In this document: piece after piece, positions 34,053-42,355 of the stretch
How the letters are laid out: every line of letters begins with the position of its first letter
How positions within the stretch are numbered: the stretch's first letter is position 1
NCBI GenBank assembly: GCA_025450445.1
Contig: JANWHN010000087.1
Location: 1 to 49,247, forward strand
Reading direction: 5' to 3'
DNA from: Anaerolineales bacterium
GTDB lineage: Bacteria; Chloroflexota; Anaerolineae; Anaerolineales; UBA11579
Length of the DNA: 49,247 nucleotides
Notes under the pieces: model-generated
What the model was told of the DNA's origin: nothing
What the model saw: only the letters and a program-made list of their open reading frames with translations
Databases searched by the model: none
Made by a program: the position numbers and the translations under genes

Positions 34053-34619
34053 CTAATTGGGCGGAGTGTACTTTTTTGGATCCACCACACCGATAAAAGG
34101 GAGATTACGATAGTACTCGTCCAGATCGAGCCCGTAACCAAAAACAAACTTGTTCGGGATCACGAAACCTGTGTAGTGGATCGGGACTTCGGATTGGCGG
34201 GATTCAGCTTTATCAAGCAGGCTACATACTTTTAACGTTTTAGGTTGGCGCGATTCCAGAAAAGCCAGCACGGATGCAATCGTGTTCCCGCTGTCGACAA
34301 TGTCTTCAACAAGAAGCACATTGCGCCCTGAAATATTCATTGTCAGGTCCAGAGTGATACGCACTTGGCCCGTGGTTTCGCGCGCGCCGGCGCCATAGGA
34401 GGACACAGCCATAAAATCAACTGAATGTGGGATTGTGATATGGCGCATGAGGTCGGTTAGGAACATCACCCCGCCGCGCAGAATGCAGATCAGCACAAGG
34501 TCTTCGCCTGCATAATCCCTGCTGATCTGAGCGCCCAATTCGGGGATGCGCTTTTTTAGTTGTTCCTCAGTGACGAGGACTTCGCTTAGTAATTCCTCAT
34601 AGGGGCGCGGCAGCGACAT
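34053..34619 (-). CDS. hpt: Hypoxanthine phosphoribosyltransferase
   Basis: Converts hypoxanthine (and guanine) plus PRPP to IMP (GMP). The 188-residue protein contains LICILRGGVMFLTDLMRH, the flexible loop SYGAGARETTGQVRI, and the PRPP signature VLLVEDIVDSGNTIA. The purine-site IPNKFVFGYGLDLDEYYRNLP is complete, with the base-contacting Lys and Asp. It follows the thymidine kinase gene by three bases, forming a nucleotide-salvage pair. With MTAP and PNP in this window it completes a purine salvage route to IMP/GMP. Confidence 0.95.
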   Translation of the reverse strand: MSLPRPYEELLSEVLVTEEQLKKRIPELGAQISRDYAGEDLVLICILRGGVMFLTDLMRHITIPHSVDFMAVSSYGAGARETTGQVRITLDLTMNISGRNVLLVEDIVDSGNTIASVLAFLESRQPKTLKVCSLLDKAESRQSEVPIHYTGFVIPNKFVFGYGLDLDEYYRNLPFIGVVDPKKYTPPN

Positions 34620-34622
34620 AGA

Positions 34623-35189
34623 CTACGCGGGGACCTCGTGGTGCTCTCGGCAGCGGGCTTCATACAGCTCCGACGCGCCTACGATCACAACCGGATCGTT
34701 GTAATGCGCAGGCTTGCCATCTACCAGGCGCTGAGTGCGGGATGCGTCCTTGCCGCACACCATGCAGATAGCATGCAGCTTATCGACTTGCTCGGCTTGG
34801 GCCGTTAGGATCGGCATCGAGCCAAACGCCTCGCCGCGAAAATCTGTATCCAGGCCGGCGACAATCACGCGTAACCCGCTATCCGCCAGGTAATTGACTA
34901 CCGAAACGATCTCGGGATCCAGGAACTGGGCTTCATCGATCGCAACGACCGTTGTGTCGTCAGCCAGCTGAGCGCGGATATCAGCGGCTTTATCCACCGG
35001 CGCCGCATCAAATTCACTGCCAGCGTGCGAGGTGACCTTGGCCGCCGCATAGCGGTTATCGATCTTGGGTTTGAAGACCTGCACCTTTTGCTTGGCGATC
35101 TTGGCACGCCGCAGCCGGCGGATCAGTTCATCCGTCTTGCCGCAGAACATTGAGCCAGTGATCACTTCCAGAGAGCCAATATGGTCCAT
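34623..35189 (-). CDS. tdk: Thymidine kinase
   Basis: A type II thymidine kinase of 188 residues that phosphorylates thymidine to dTMP. Walker A is GSMFCGKT (12-19), and the Asp/Glu box is [13 protein letters not shown]. The lasso region has a zinc site, with [14 protein letters not shown] and a C-terminal CREHH. The start at 35189 is preceded by GAGGTAGAG. It heads the tdk-hpt pair and lies just past the terminator of the ribosomal protein genes. Confidence 0.95.
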   Translation of the reverse strand: MDHIGSLEVITGSMFCGKTDELIRRLRRAKIAKQKVQVFKPKIDNRYAAAKVTSHAGSEFDAAPVDKAADIRAQLADDTTVVAIDEAQFLDPEIVSVVNYLADSGLRVIVAGLDTDFRGEAFGSMPILTAQAEQVDKLHAICMVCGKDASRTQRLVDGKPAHYNDPVVIVGASELYEARCREHHEVPA

Positions 35190-35249
35190 CTCTACCTCGG
35201 CATTAAACCATCTAGCGGTAGTGTACTTGAACTTTGATCTTAGGAAACA

Positions 35250-35279
35250 AAAAAGCGCACGGTGACCGTGCGCTTTTTC
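35250..35279. terminator. Intrinsic terminator after the ribosomal protein genes
   Basis: AAAAAGCGCACGG and CCGTGCGCTTTTT (35250-35278) form a perfect 13-bp stem with loop TGA. On the minus strand it follows the L31 stop and is tailed by T residues. It isolates rplU-rpmA-rpmE from tdk-hpt. Confidence 0.92.
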
Positions 35280-35298
35280 TTTACATCATTTCGCGAAA

Positions 35299-35781
35299 TT
35301 AGGCGCTGGCTTCAGCCTCAGCGGTTTGGCCTTCGGGCAACGTGTAGCCCAATCGGCGCAGAGCCTTCTTGGCATCGGCCAATGACTTGCGTCCCATGCC
35401 TTCGATCTCCAAGACGGCGGCATCGCCGGCAGCCAGGCGCTCGATAAATTGGCCGGCGGTTTCGATGCCAGCCTTCTTTAGAGCTTCCAGGCTGCGTTTG
35501 CCCAAGTCGAGGGTCGCCATTTGGCGCTCGGGCGAAGTCTGGGCAACCATCTTCGCATCCTTCTGTTCCTTGTACTGGGTGCGAATTTCAAGGCGCTTGT
35601 AGAAGCGATCGACCTGACCTTCGGTATCTACGATGCGCTGCTCACCGGTGTAGAACGGGTGACAGTTGGAGCAAATGTCCACGCGCATCTCGGCTTTGGT
35701 CGAGCCTGTGGTCCAAGAGTTGCCGCAGGCACAAACAACCTTGGCATCCGGATAATACTTTGGGTGAATTCCTTCCTTCAT
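35299..35781 (-). CDS. rpmE: Ribosomal protein L31 with C-terminal alpha-CTD-like domain
   Basis: A 160-residue protein, about twice the usual L31 length of 65-85. Residues 1-72 are zinc-type L31: [23 protein letters not shown], with C17-x-C19 and C37-x2-C40, then [15 protein letters not shown]. Residues 92-150 form a helix-hairpin-helix unit strikingly like the C-terminal domain of the RNA polymerase alpha subunit ([16 protein letters not shown], then [20 protein letters not shown]). An acidic Ala-rich tail ends it. The frame is continuous, so this is a fusion and not an annotation join. It lies downstream of L21 and L27 in one operon, with AGGAAGG before the ATG. Confidence 0.9.
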   Translation of the reverse strand: MKEGIHPKYYPDAKVVCACGNSWTTGSTKAEMRVDICSNCHPFYTGEQRIVDTEGQVDRFYKRLEIRTQYKEQKDAKMVAQTSPERQMATLDLGKRSLEALKKAGIETAGQFIERLAAGDAAVLEIEGMGRKSLADAKKALRRLGYTLPEGQTAEAEASA

Positions 35782-35826
35782 AACAACCTTCCTGGGCGCT
35801 GCTTTGCATACAGCACCACTAGACCT

Positions 35827-36084
35827 TTATTTCGCGGGATCGACGCTAACGCGCTTCTGCCCGTCTGTGATCGTTTCGTAAACCACCTGGCCATCGGCCG
35901 TGGCAAAAATCGTGTAGTCCTTACCCAAGCCAACATTGCGGCCGGGGCGAATGCTTGTGCCTACCTGGCGCACGAGGATACTGCCGGCGCGCACGATCTG
36001 GCCCGCGTATCGCTTAACGCCCAAACGTTGGGAATTGCTATCTCGTCCGTTGCGGCTTGAGCCGCCACCTTTTTTATGTGCCAT
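35827..36084 (-). CDS. rpmA: Ribosomal protein L27
   Basis: An 85-residue large-subunit protein placed near the peptidyl transferase centre. [26 protein letters not shown] is the typical start, with no cleavable leader of the Firmicutes kind. [18 protein letters not shown] and [16 protein letters not shown] complete the signature. It follows L21 by nine bases and precedes L31 by 45. Confidence 0.97.
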   Translation of the reverse strand: MAHKKGGGSSRNGRDSNSQRLGVKRYAGQIVRAGSILVRQVGTSIRPGRNVGLGKDYTIFATADGQVVYETITDGQKRVSVDPAK

Positions 36085-36093
36085 TTCTTGCTC

Positions 36094-36552
36094 CTATTTC
36101 TTCTTGGCCTTGGCGCGAACGGCCGGTTTCTTGGCCGCGGATGCCTTTGGCTTGCTGCGCCGCGCAGCTGGCTTCGCTGCTGCAGCTTTCGTTTCAGCCT
36201 TCGGTGCTTTTTCTTTTGCTGCGGCTTTGGTTATGCCTTTGACGTCAATACTGTTGATTTGCAAGCGGGTGATCTGTTGGCGGTGACCAGTCTTGACCCG
36301 ATAACGGATCTTGGGTTTGTATTTGAATACCGTGATCTTTGGACCCTTATCCTGGGCTACCACGGTGGCAGAAATGCGAGCGTCGGAAAGCGTAGGAGCG
36401 CCAACCAGCACAGTATCGCCGTCAGCTACCAGCAAGACGTCCTTAAGTTCCACCTTCTTACCAACTTCAAGTTCCAGGCGGTCGACTTCGACAGTCTCGC
36501 CCTCTACGGCTCGATATTGTTTGCCGCCGCTTTCAATGATCGCGTAACGCAT
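36094..36552 (-). CDS. rplU: Ribosomal protein L21 with Lys/Ala-rich tail
   Basis: A 152-residue protein; ordinary L21 is about 103. Residues 1-105 are canonical: MRYAIIESGGKQYRAVEGETVEVDRL, LVADGDTVLVGAPTL and YRVKTGHRQQITRLQI. About 45 further residues are almost only Lys, Ala, Pro and Arg, resembling a histone-H1-like tail, probably disordered and RNA-binding. It heads the rplU-rpmA-rpmE operon. A consensus promoter lies upstream, and an attenuator-like hairpin sits in the leader. Confidence 0.95.
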   Translation of the reverse strand: MRYAIIESGGKQYRAVEGETVEVDRLELEVGKKVELKDVLLVADGDTVLVGAPTLSDARISATVVAQDKGPKITVFKYKPKIRYRVKTGHRQQITRLQINSIDVKGITKAAAKEKAPKAETKAAAAKPAARRSKPKASAAKKPAVRAKAKKK

Positions 36553-36597
36553 CTGCTGTTCTCCAAATCTGATCCGCCAACCGGATGGGTATTATCG

Positions 36598-36630
36598 AAA
36601 AAGCTGCCCTAGCAGTATCTGCCAGGGCAG
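36598..36630 (-). promoter_or_regulatory. Attenuator-like hairpin in the rplU leader
   Basis: On the minus strand CTGCCCTGGCAG pairs with CTGCTAGGGCAG (plus 36604-36630; 12 pairs including one G-U, loop ATA). A five-T run (36598-36602) follows after one C. It lies between the promoter and the rplU start, about 45 bases before the ATG. It looks like an intrinsic terminator within the leader. Confidence 0.7.
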
Positions 36631-36640
36631 AGCGGGCGGT

Positions 36641-36670
36641 ATTATAAGGGAAGAGGGGCGGGAATGTCAA
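36641..36670 (-). promoter_or_regulatory. Consensus sigma-A promoter of rplU-rpmA-rpmE
   Basis: On the minus strand a perfect TTGACA (plus 36665-36670) and perfect TATAAT (plus 36641-36646) are separated by 18 bases. Transcription should begin near 36634, immediately before the attenuator-like hairpin. It is the best promoter in the window, as expected for ribosomal protein genes. Confidence 0.88.
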
Positions 36671-36722
36671 CCAGAGGCTCTCATTTGGCCTGCATCAACT
36701 TCAGATAGCATCACACCCCGCA

Positions 36723-37769
36723 ATGGAAACCTCAACGAATCCTGTATCAAAAGAAAGATCCAGCTTTTTTGCGCGTTTGACCGGGTGGTATCTCGGCTTG
36801 CTATTGGCCTGGTTTGTCCTTTTCGTCCTTTTCGGGGACGGCGCCGGCTACCTAGGCCTGATCAATGCCGTTGCCCTTTTCCTTTTCTTTCCGCTTCCCA
36901 TCGCACTTTGGATCGCATGGAGAGCTAAAAACAACCGGTTGCTCATCGCCGGCTTCGTTGGCATCACGATATTCGCATGGCTGTGGGGACCGTTGTTTTT
37001 GCCTCATCGAGCGCCAGAAGCTGACAGCCCCACCCTAAGAGTTATGACATTCAACATTCTGGGACGGATAGGCGATCCAGACGACATTTTGAGCAGCATC
37101 AAAAACGAGGATGCCGATGTGATTTTCCTCCAAGAATTAACCCATGAGTACAAACGTGTACTCACTGACGGATTAGAAGAGGAGTACCCTTACCAGATCC
37201 TTAACCCCGGTGAACGGTCAGCCGGGATGGGCGTCTTCAGCCGCTATCCCATTGAGCCGCTGGATATTTCGCTGGATGGACGCTGGCGGGGCGAACCGCA
37301 ACTCTTGCGACTCGACTGGGAAGGCGAACAGATCACGCTGGTTAATTTTCATGCCATCTCGACCGGCACGATTTGGCCGCGCTGGGTTCGGACTACTTTC
37401 GACTGGCGGGAGGAATCAATCGCCCTGCTGGCCGACTTTGCCGCGGAATCATCCATCGATGGACCCGTGATTGTTGCCGGAGACGGCAACTTAACCCGGC
37501 TCAACGACAGTTACAAGATCTTGGATGAAGTCCTTAACGATGCGTGGTGGTACGGCGGCTGGGGATTTGGACACACCTTCCCCGGCAAGATCGAGCCGGA
37601 TGACATATTCACACGCATCAGCATTTTTCTAATCCCACACTGGTTGGTGCGAATTGATTACATTTTCTATTCTGATCATTGGGAAACAAGCCGGACCTGG
37701 TTGGCCGACTTCAACGGCGGCAGCGACCACCGCGGCGTAGTAACCGATCTAGTCTTGATCGCCGACTAA
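36723..37769 (+). CDS. Endonuclease/exonuclease/phosphatase family membrane protein
   Basis: A 348-residue protein with three N-terminal membrane helices (about 20-38, 44-62 and 70-90) and a C-terminal EEP domain facing outside. Catalytic motifs are MTFNILG, the metal-binding Glu in IFLQELTHEY, VIVAGDGNLTRLND, RIDYIF and the final GGSDHRGV (Asp-His pair). EEP enzymes cut nucleic acids, inositol phosphates or sphingolipids; the membrane-bound form with this layout is common and unassigned. The ATG start has no clear Shine-Dalgarno. It converges on the CPBP gene, and the two stop codons overlap by four bases. Confidence 0.85.
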   Translation: METSTNPVSKERSSFFARLTGWYLGLLLAWFVLFVLFGDGAGYLGLINAVALFLFFPLPIALWIAWRAKNNRLLIAGFVGITIFAWLWGPLFLPHRAPEADSPTLRVMTFNILGRIGDPDDILSSIKNEDADVIFLQELTHEYKRVLTDGLEEEYPYQILNPGERSAGMGVFSRYPIEPLDISLDGRWRGEPQLLRLDWEGEQITLVNFHAISTGTIWPRWVRTTFDWREESIALLADFAAESSIDGPVIVAGDGNLTRLNDSYKILDEVLNDAWWYGGWGFGHTFPGKIEPDDIFTRISIFLIPHWLVRIDYIFYSDHWETSRTWLADFNGGSDHRGVVTDLVLIAD

Positions 37770-38389
37770 GGCAACGCGGCGCTGGCCGCGGCAAAGATCG
37801 TAAAAGTGGAAATAAACCAATGGATCAAGAAGGGGTAAACAAAAGATTTGGTCCGCCAGGCAACCAGCCCGAACAGAAATCCGCCAAATATTGTTGAATA
37901 AGTTTCAACCGCGGGCTTGCTGATATGAGCCAGCGCAAACGGTACCGCTGCAAGCCAAAGCGCGTTCGCGCCAAAAACACGTGCGTAGCCAAACAAAAGG
38001 AAACCGCGAAAGAGGAACTCCCAGCCGATCAGGTCGAGAAAGGTGATGAGCGGCGCGGCCGGACCCCAGTTGTCGGCGTAATACTCGATCATGTTGGCAT
38101 CCGCGCGGGCCACAAACCATAAGATCGGGGCGGCAATGGCTATCACGATCGCAGTAAGCAACAGCCCAGCTTTCCAATCACCAACCTGAAAGCCATATTC
38201 GCGGGGCGATTTCCTGAAAACAAGAATGATCACGAGCAGGGGAATGATCAGATAAAGGGCGACGCGATCGATGACCTTGATCGGCGTCAGCCTTTCATAG
38301 TGATCAATCATTAGGAGCAGAGTCGTCAGGATCGTGATCGCCACAGCCTCACGATCAAACTTCAGGTCAAATCTAAAGAGATTGCGCAT
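37766..38389 (-). CDS. CPBP-family intramembrane protease
   Basis: A 207-residue membrane protein with about six to seven helices. The Abi/CPBP core is seen in LIGWEFLFRGFLLFG (a variant of the EExxxR motif, with W in place of the first E), FALAHISKPAVET (FxxxH) and LIHWFISTF (HxxxN/S-like). Some members cleave prenylated or membrane proteins, others are non-catalytic; the missing first Glu leaves activity uncertain. It shares one base with the stop of the upstream glycosyltransferase gene (TAATG) and ends the minus-strand run that begins near 44910. Confidence 0.83.
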   Translation of the reverse strand: MRNLFRFDLKFDREAVAITILTTLLLMIDHYERLTPIKVIDRVALYLIIPLLVIILVFRKSPREYGFQVGDWKAGLLLTAIVIAIAAPILWFVARADANMIEYYADNWGPAAPLITFLDLIGWEFLFRGFLLFGYARVFGANALWLAAVPFALAHISKPAVETYSTIFGGFLFGLVAWRTKSFVYPFLIHWFISTFTIFAAASAALP

Positions 38390-39819
38390 TAGTAAGAGAA
38401 GTAGGAAACGTTGCCTTGGGGGCCAACGAGAATGGCGAGCTTATCTTGATCGCGCCAAAGTTCAAGCCCCCAATTCAACCACAGCAAGCTGACCAGCAGA
38501 ACCGCGAATACCAGCTTCGGTTTATTCGCTCGGGCAGCAAGGGAGATTTCGCGCCGCGCAGACCAAGCGTAGCCAGCCAGCACTGCCAGAACCGGCACAA
38601 TCGCCAAGTGAAATCGGTCCTCGGCGATCAGGATCAAATGCGGAGCTAGATAGGCAAGAAGAAAAATGAGCAGCAGTATCCGCTCCTTAGTCCACTCGAT
38701 AAAAGGAGCGGCAAATGCAGCCATCGAACTTAGCAAGGTGAATGGCAACGTAAAAAGCAGGAACAGCGCGATCAGCGGAGCTTGGGGGATGTGCCCAAAA
38801 AAGTTGCTGCTATAGAAATAGGTTAATGCGCGCCGCTCCAAGCTGAAGAAATAACCTAGCTTGGCGAATACAAGCGAAACCGCCCTGCCCGGATCATTGC
38901 GGATGAATTCGATACCTGCCTGAGTGCCCAATTCATTGCGCAGCCCGTCATCCAAATAAGGCACCAGTTCGAGCGAGATACCGTATTGAAACGACCCGTT
39001 GCCTTCGGGATGAAAGCCCATATGCAGGTTGTATCCAAGCGAATTCTCCACAAAAGTCGGGCGGCCATGTAGCAAGCTATTTCGGATGGTCCAAGGCAAC
39101 ACCGTAGCGATCACTGCCAGCAGAAAGAATAGAGCGCCCCGCCTTTGCTTGGTGGCGAGCCAGACCCACAAAAATGCCAGCCCAGCAAAACCAAAGATGA
39201 CCGAGCGAGTCAACGTTGCAGCCCCCAACAAAACCCCGGCAAATACGAAATGTTTTGCTTGCTGGCTTTCGCTTGCCCTTACCAAAAGCAGTAAGCCGGC
39301 TAACGCCAGCGGAATAAACAGGTTTTCAGTTGCGAGGGCTAGTGGATAAATAATCAGCATTGGGTAAATCGCTATGGCATAACCGGCAAAAACCGCGGCT
39401 GGCGGCTTTTTGGGAAACAGCCTAATAGCTAGTGCGAACGCCATTGGCGCCAAAGTGGCGCCCAAGAGAGCGTTGCCCAGCCGTGCTGCGAAGAGCCGCC
39501 ATTCGAGGCCGCTGCCGGAATAAATGGCCGCCAAGAATGCCGGATAACCCGGGGCGCGGAACGAAGTTTCAACGCCCCGCGGATCGTAATCGCCAATGAA
39601 GTTGAAGTCGGGAACGTAGCTATGAATCAAGTCCAGATCGGGTTGGGAATACCAGCGAAAGCCATTGCCGGCAGCCAAACTGCGGCCCAGCATGTCGTAC
39701 TGGAACATATCGTCCAAGCCGATCGGCAAATTGATCGAAATCAAAACCGGGATCAAGCGCAAACCCAGGGCCAGCAAGAAAAGGCGCGCGGTTATGGGCA
39801 GGAAAAGAAATTTATTCAC
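38389..39819 (-). CDS. GT39/ArnT-like membrane glycosyltransferase
   Basis: A protein of about 476 residues with around ten to eleven membrane helices. GT-C features are an acidic pair in the first long extracytoplasmic loop (LPIGLDDMFQYDMLGRSL) and ARLGNALLGATLAPMAFALA, then a helix-rich body and an outside domain near residues 260-310. Such enzymes use lipid-phosphate sugars to modify proteins, lipids or wall glycans. I prefer the GTG at 39819 (VNKFLFLPITARL), which overlaps the DUF393 gene by eight bases, to the TTG at 39834. Donor and acceptor are unknown. Confidence 0.8.
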   Translation of the reverse strand: MNKFLFLPITARLFLLALGLRLIPVLISINLPIGLDDMFQYDMLGRSLAAGNGFRWYSQPDLDLIHSYVPDFNFIGDYDPRGVETSFRAPGYPAFLAAIYSGSGLEWRLFAARLGNALLGATLAPMAFALAIRLFPKKPPAAVFAGYAIAIYPMLIIYPLALATENLFIPLALAGLLLLVRASESQQAKHFVFAGVLLGAATLTRSVIFGFAGLAFLWVWLATKQRRGALFFLLAVIATVLPWTIRNSLLHGRPTFVENSLGYNLHMGFHPEGNGSFQYGISLELVPYLDDGLRNELGTQAGIEFIRNDPGRAVSLVFAKLGYFFSLERRALTYFYSSNFFGHIPQAPLIALFLLFTLPFTLLSSMAAFAAPFIEWTKERILLLIFLLAYLAPHLILIAEDRFHLAIVPVLAVLAGYAWSARREISLAARANKPKLVFAVLLVSLLWLNWGLELWRDQDKLAILVGPQGNVSYFSY

Positions 39820-40171
39820 GCGGCATGCGCCCAAACCAACTGTAACGGTTATGGGCGATCAGATTGTAAATTGGGTCGCGAATAAACCTGGGAAGCAGAA
39901 TGAATCCGTAAAGAAGCGGCCAAGGGAAACGTAAAAATCGAAACACCCTAAGAACTGCGGAAGAGCGAACATAGCAGCGGCCATTCAAGACCGCAACCAG
40001 CATGTCGGTATCTTTTGTAGATAACCCGCACAGCTTTAAAGCTGCCTGCCCGCGCTCAGATTGCTGTGACGCGTATTCGATAGCGTCGGGGCGCTGCCGG
40101 GCTTGCAAGAACTGGACACTGCGATTACAGAGCACACAGTAACCATCGTAAAGTACCAGCGGCTTGCTCAA
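39812..40171 (-). CDS. DUF393 (DCC family) thiol-disulfide oxidoreductase-like protein
   Basis: A 119-residue thioredoxin-fold-like protein. The family motif is complete: VLYDGYCVLCNRSVQFL, with D-G-x-C-x2-C at residues 9-15. SSAVLRVFRFLRFPWPLLYGFILLP and the conserved ending PIYNLIAHNRYSWFGR are typical of DUF393. Members are thought to act in thiol-disulfide exchange, but substrates are mostly unknown. It follows the lipoprotein gene by 20 bases. Confidence 0.9.
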   Translation of the reverse strand: MSKPLVLYDGYCVLCNRSVQFLQARQRPDAIEYASQQSERGQAALKLCGLSTKDTDMLVAVLNGRCYVRSSAVLRVFRFLRFPWPLLYGFILLPRFIRDPIYNLIAHNRYSWFGRMPRE

Positions 40172-40191
40172 TGGATAGGGCTGAGAAGTTT

Positions 40192-40914
40192 CTAAAATGC
40201 CTCGCCATCCAGATCAGATAGGCGCAATCTTTCTTCCATAAGAGACGTGACCGCGGTGATATCGAGCAGCGGCTCGTTTGCCGGGCGACTGACGTAAAGC
40301 AAGTAAACGCCAACGGCGCCTTGGCGGAAAGCTACTACATCAATGCGAACCAGATTGCCATCGACGCGCAAAAAATCGGTTGCCCAAGTCGTCTCCGCCG
40401 GCATTTGTTGCATAGGAATTTCCGTTACAAATTGCTGGTCTTCCTCTAACAGCGGAACGTCTTCACCGGCGCCCATCGCCTCGTGGAATTCGGCAAGGAT
40501 CGCGGCTACATCTTCTTGCAACTCGGCATCAAACTGTGAGGTTACTAGTTCGTCGTCCAGGAATCCGGTCACGCCGCCTAAAAAGTCAGTTCCCGAAGAC
40601 TCGAAACCATAAGCCAATGACTCCGAAAATTGCGCATAAGTAACAATTGATTGCCCGACGCTTTCTACAAGACCCTTAGAGCTGGCCCGGATTCCCTTCG
40701 GCAGATCTTCGAGAGTCAGCGCAAAAGGCGAAAAACGTTCCTCAAGCGGAGAAAGCGGACGAGTGGTTTCGGTTGGCTGCGGCGTAGAGCTTGCGATTGG
40801 AATAAATGTTACTTGGCTTTGCAGCGTGATATCCGTTTGATTTTGAAAACTGGCCGGAGTGCACCCCAACAAACTGAGCGCAGCCACACCCAGCAGCACG
40901 AAAAGCCTGATCAT
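40192..40914 (-). CDS. Predicted lipoprotein of unknown function
   Basis: A 240-residue protein whose signal MIRLFVLLGVAALSLLGC ends in a lipobox (Cys18), followed by a Thr/Ser/Pro-rich linker and a soluble domain (about 55-240). The central part has SIVTYAQFSESLAYGFESSG, and near the end VGVYLLYVSR. I recognise no family. It overlaps the gatB stop by ATGA, which is probably operon packing rather than a translation role. Processing would need Lgt and LspA, both present. Confidence 0.72.
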   Translation of the reverse strand: MIRLFVLLGVAALSLLGCTPASFQNQTDITLQSQVTFIPIASSTPQPTETTRPLSPLEERFSPFALTLEDLPKGIRASSKGLVESVGQSIVTYAQFSESLAYGFESSGTDFLGGVTGFLDDELVTSQFDAELQEDVAAILAEFHEAMGAGEDVPLLEEDQQFVTEIPMQQMPAETTWATDFLRVDGNLVRIDVVAFRQGAVGVYLLYVSRPANEPLLDITAVTSLMEERLRLSDLDGEAF

Positions 40915-42350
40915 TGCTTCAGCAATTCTTGCATGATCCGCTGCGCGGCATTCGGATCGGCTTTGCCTTTGGTGCGCGCCATCAGTTGCCCCACGAACCA
41001 GCCGATCAGCGTTACCTTGCCGCCGCGATAACTGGCAACCTGGTCAGGGTTGGCAGCCACAATCTCTTCCGCCATCTTGCGCAAGGCACCTTCGTCGCTT
41101 ACTTGCGCCAATCCTTCGCTTTGGACAATGTCACCGGGCGACTTGCCACTCTCTTGCACTTTTTGCAACAGTGATTTTCCAGTGGGCGTGTTGATCGTGT
41201 TCGTATCCATTAGCTTGAGAATGTCAGCCAAATATTCAGACGTCAGTTTTAGTTGATCGGCGCTTGTGCTTAATTCGTTCAGCATGGCCAACACGTCGTT
41301 CATCAGCCAGTTCGAAACGCGCTTCGGATCGCCGCCGTAAGCTTTTACCGAGGCTTCAAAATAATCGGAGAGCGCCCGTTCGCTGCTGAGAATATCGGCA
41401 TCGTATTCAGGCAGGCCGTATTGGGTCGTGAAACGGGTAAGCCTTGCCAACGGTAGCTCGGGCAAGCTGCTCAGGATCTTGCCACGCCAGGCATCATCAA
41501 GCACAACCGGAAGCAAATCGGGTTCGCGGAAATAGCGGTAATCGGCCTCGGTTTCTTTGGAGCGCATCTTCCGCAAGGTACCACTATTCTCGTCCCATCC
41601 CAACGTCCAGGGTTGAATTGCTTCGCCGTTCTCGACTGATTTGGTTTGGCGCTCGATCTCGGTTTCGATCGCTGTGCGCAATGAGTCGATCGAATTCACA
41701 TTTTTGATCTCGGTCTTAGTGTTAAGCACATTGCTGCCAACCTCGCGGATCGAGACATTCGCATCCGCACGCAGATGGCCTTTCTCCATATCCGCCTCCG
41801 AGACGCCCAGCCAGCGCAGCAACTGACGAAGCCGGATCAAATATTGGGCAGCTTCTTCGGCAGAGCGCAGGTCCGGGCCCGTGACCATCTCAACAAGCGG
41901 CACTCCACAACGGTTGAAATCAATCAGACGGCTGCCATCATCGCGATTGACGGTCTTGCCCGCATCTTCTTCCAGATGCAGCTTGTGGATGCTAACCCGG
42001 CGAACTTGGCTATCACCGGTGGGCAGATCCATACCGCCACCCCGCGCCAACGGCTCGTCATATTGCGAGATCTGGTAGCCCTTGGGCAGGTCGGGATAGA
42101 AATAGTTCTTGCGATCAAAGTAAGAAACGGACTGTAGCTCGGCGCCCATAGCGGCTGCCAGTAGCGCAGCTTTCTCGACGACGGCCTGGTTCAATACCGG
42201 CAGCACGCCCGGCAGCCCGGTGCACACTGGGCAGATATTGCCGTTCGGGCCGTCTTCCCAGGAATCGGCCTTGCAGGAGCAAAAGATCTTGCTGGCTGTG
42301 TTTAGTTGGACGTGGGTTTCAAGACCGATGACGGCTTCGTAACTAGCCAT
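40911..42350 (-). CDS. gatB: Aspartyl/glutamyl-tRNA amidotransferase subunit B
   Basis: Part of GatCAB, which converts misacylated Glu-tRNA-Gln and/or Asp-tRNA-Asn to the amide form; GatB is the tRNA-binding kinase subunit. The 479 residues match the family: IGLETHVQLNT, the zinc cysteines in CSCKADSW and CPVCTGLPGVLP, FDRKNYFYPDLPKGYQISQ, and LEEDAGK (phosphate transfer). The C-terminal YqeY-like tail domain (about 330-479) is complete. GatA lies at the window edge, about 6 kb away and on the same strand; GatC is not in view. It starts five bases after the dehydrogenase stop. Confidence 0.97.
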   Translation of the reverse strand: MASYEAVIGLETHVQLNTASKIFCSCKADSWEDGPNGNICPVCTGLPGVLPVLNQAVVEKAALLAAAMGAELQSVSYFDRKNYFYPDLPKGYQISQYDEPLARGGGMDLPTGDSQVRRVSIHKLHLEEDAGKTVNRDDGSRLIDFNRCGVPLVEMVTGPDLRSAEEAAQYLIRLRQLLRWLGVSEADMEKGHLRADANVSIREVGSNVLNTKTEIKNVNSIDSLRTAIETEIERQTKSVENGEAIQPWTLGWDENSGTLRKMRSKETEADYRYFREPDLLPVVLDDAWRGKILSSLPELPLARLTRFTTQYGLPEYDADILSSERALSDYFEASVKAYGGDPKRVSNWLMNDVLAMLNELSTSADQLKLTSEYLADILKLMDTNTINTPTGKSLLQKVQESGKSPGDIVQSEGLAQVSDEGALRKMAEEIVAANPDQVASYRGGKVTLIGWFVGQLMARTKGKADPNAAQRIMQELLKQ

Positions 42351-42355
42351 CGGGA

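Noticed and set aside
33814-34235. Small plus-strand genes in the spacer upstream of hpt
   Set aside because: The frames translate the 9-bp repeat into YQ/LPK-rich peptides, lack ribosome-binding sites and run into the antisense of hpt.
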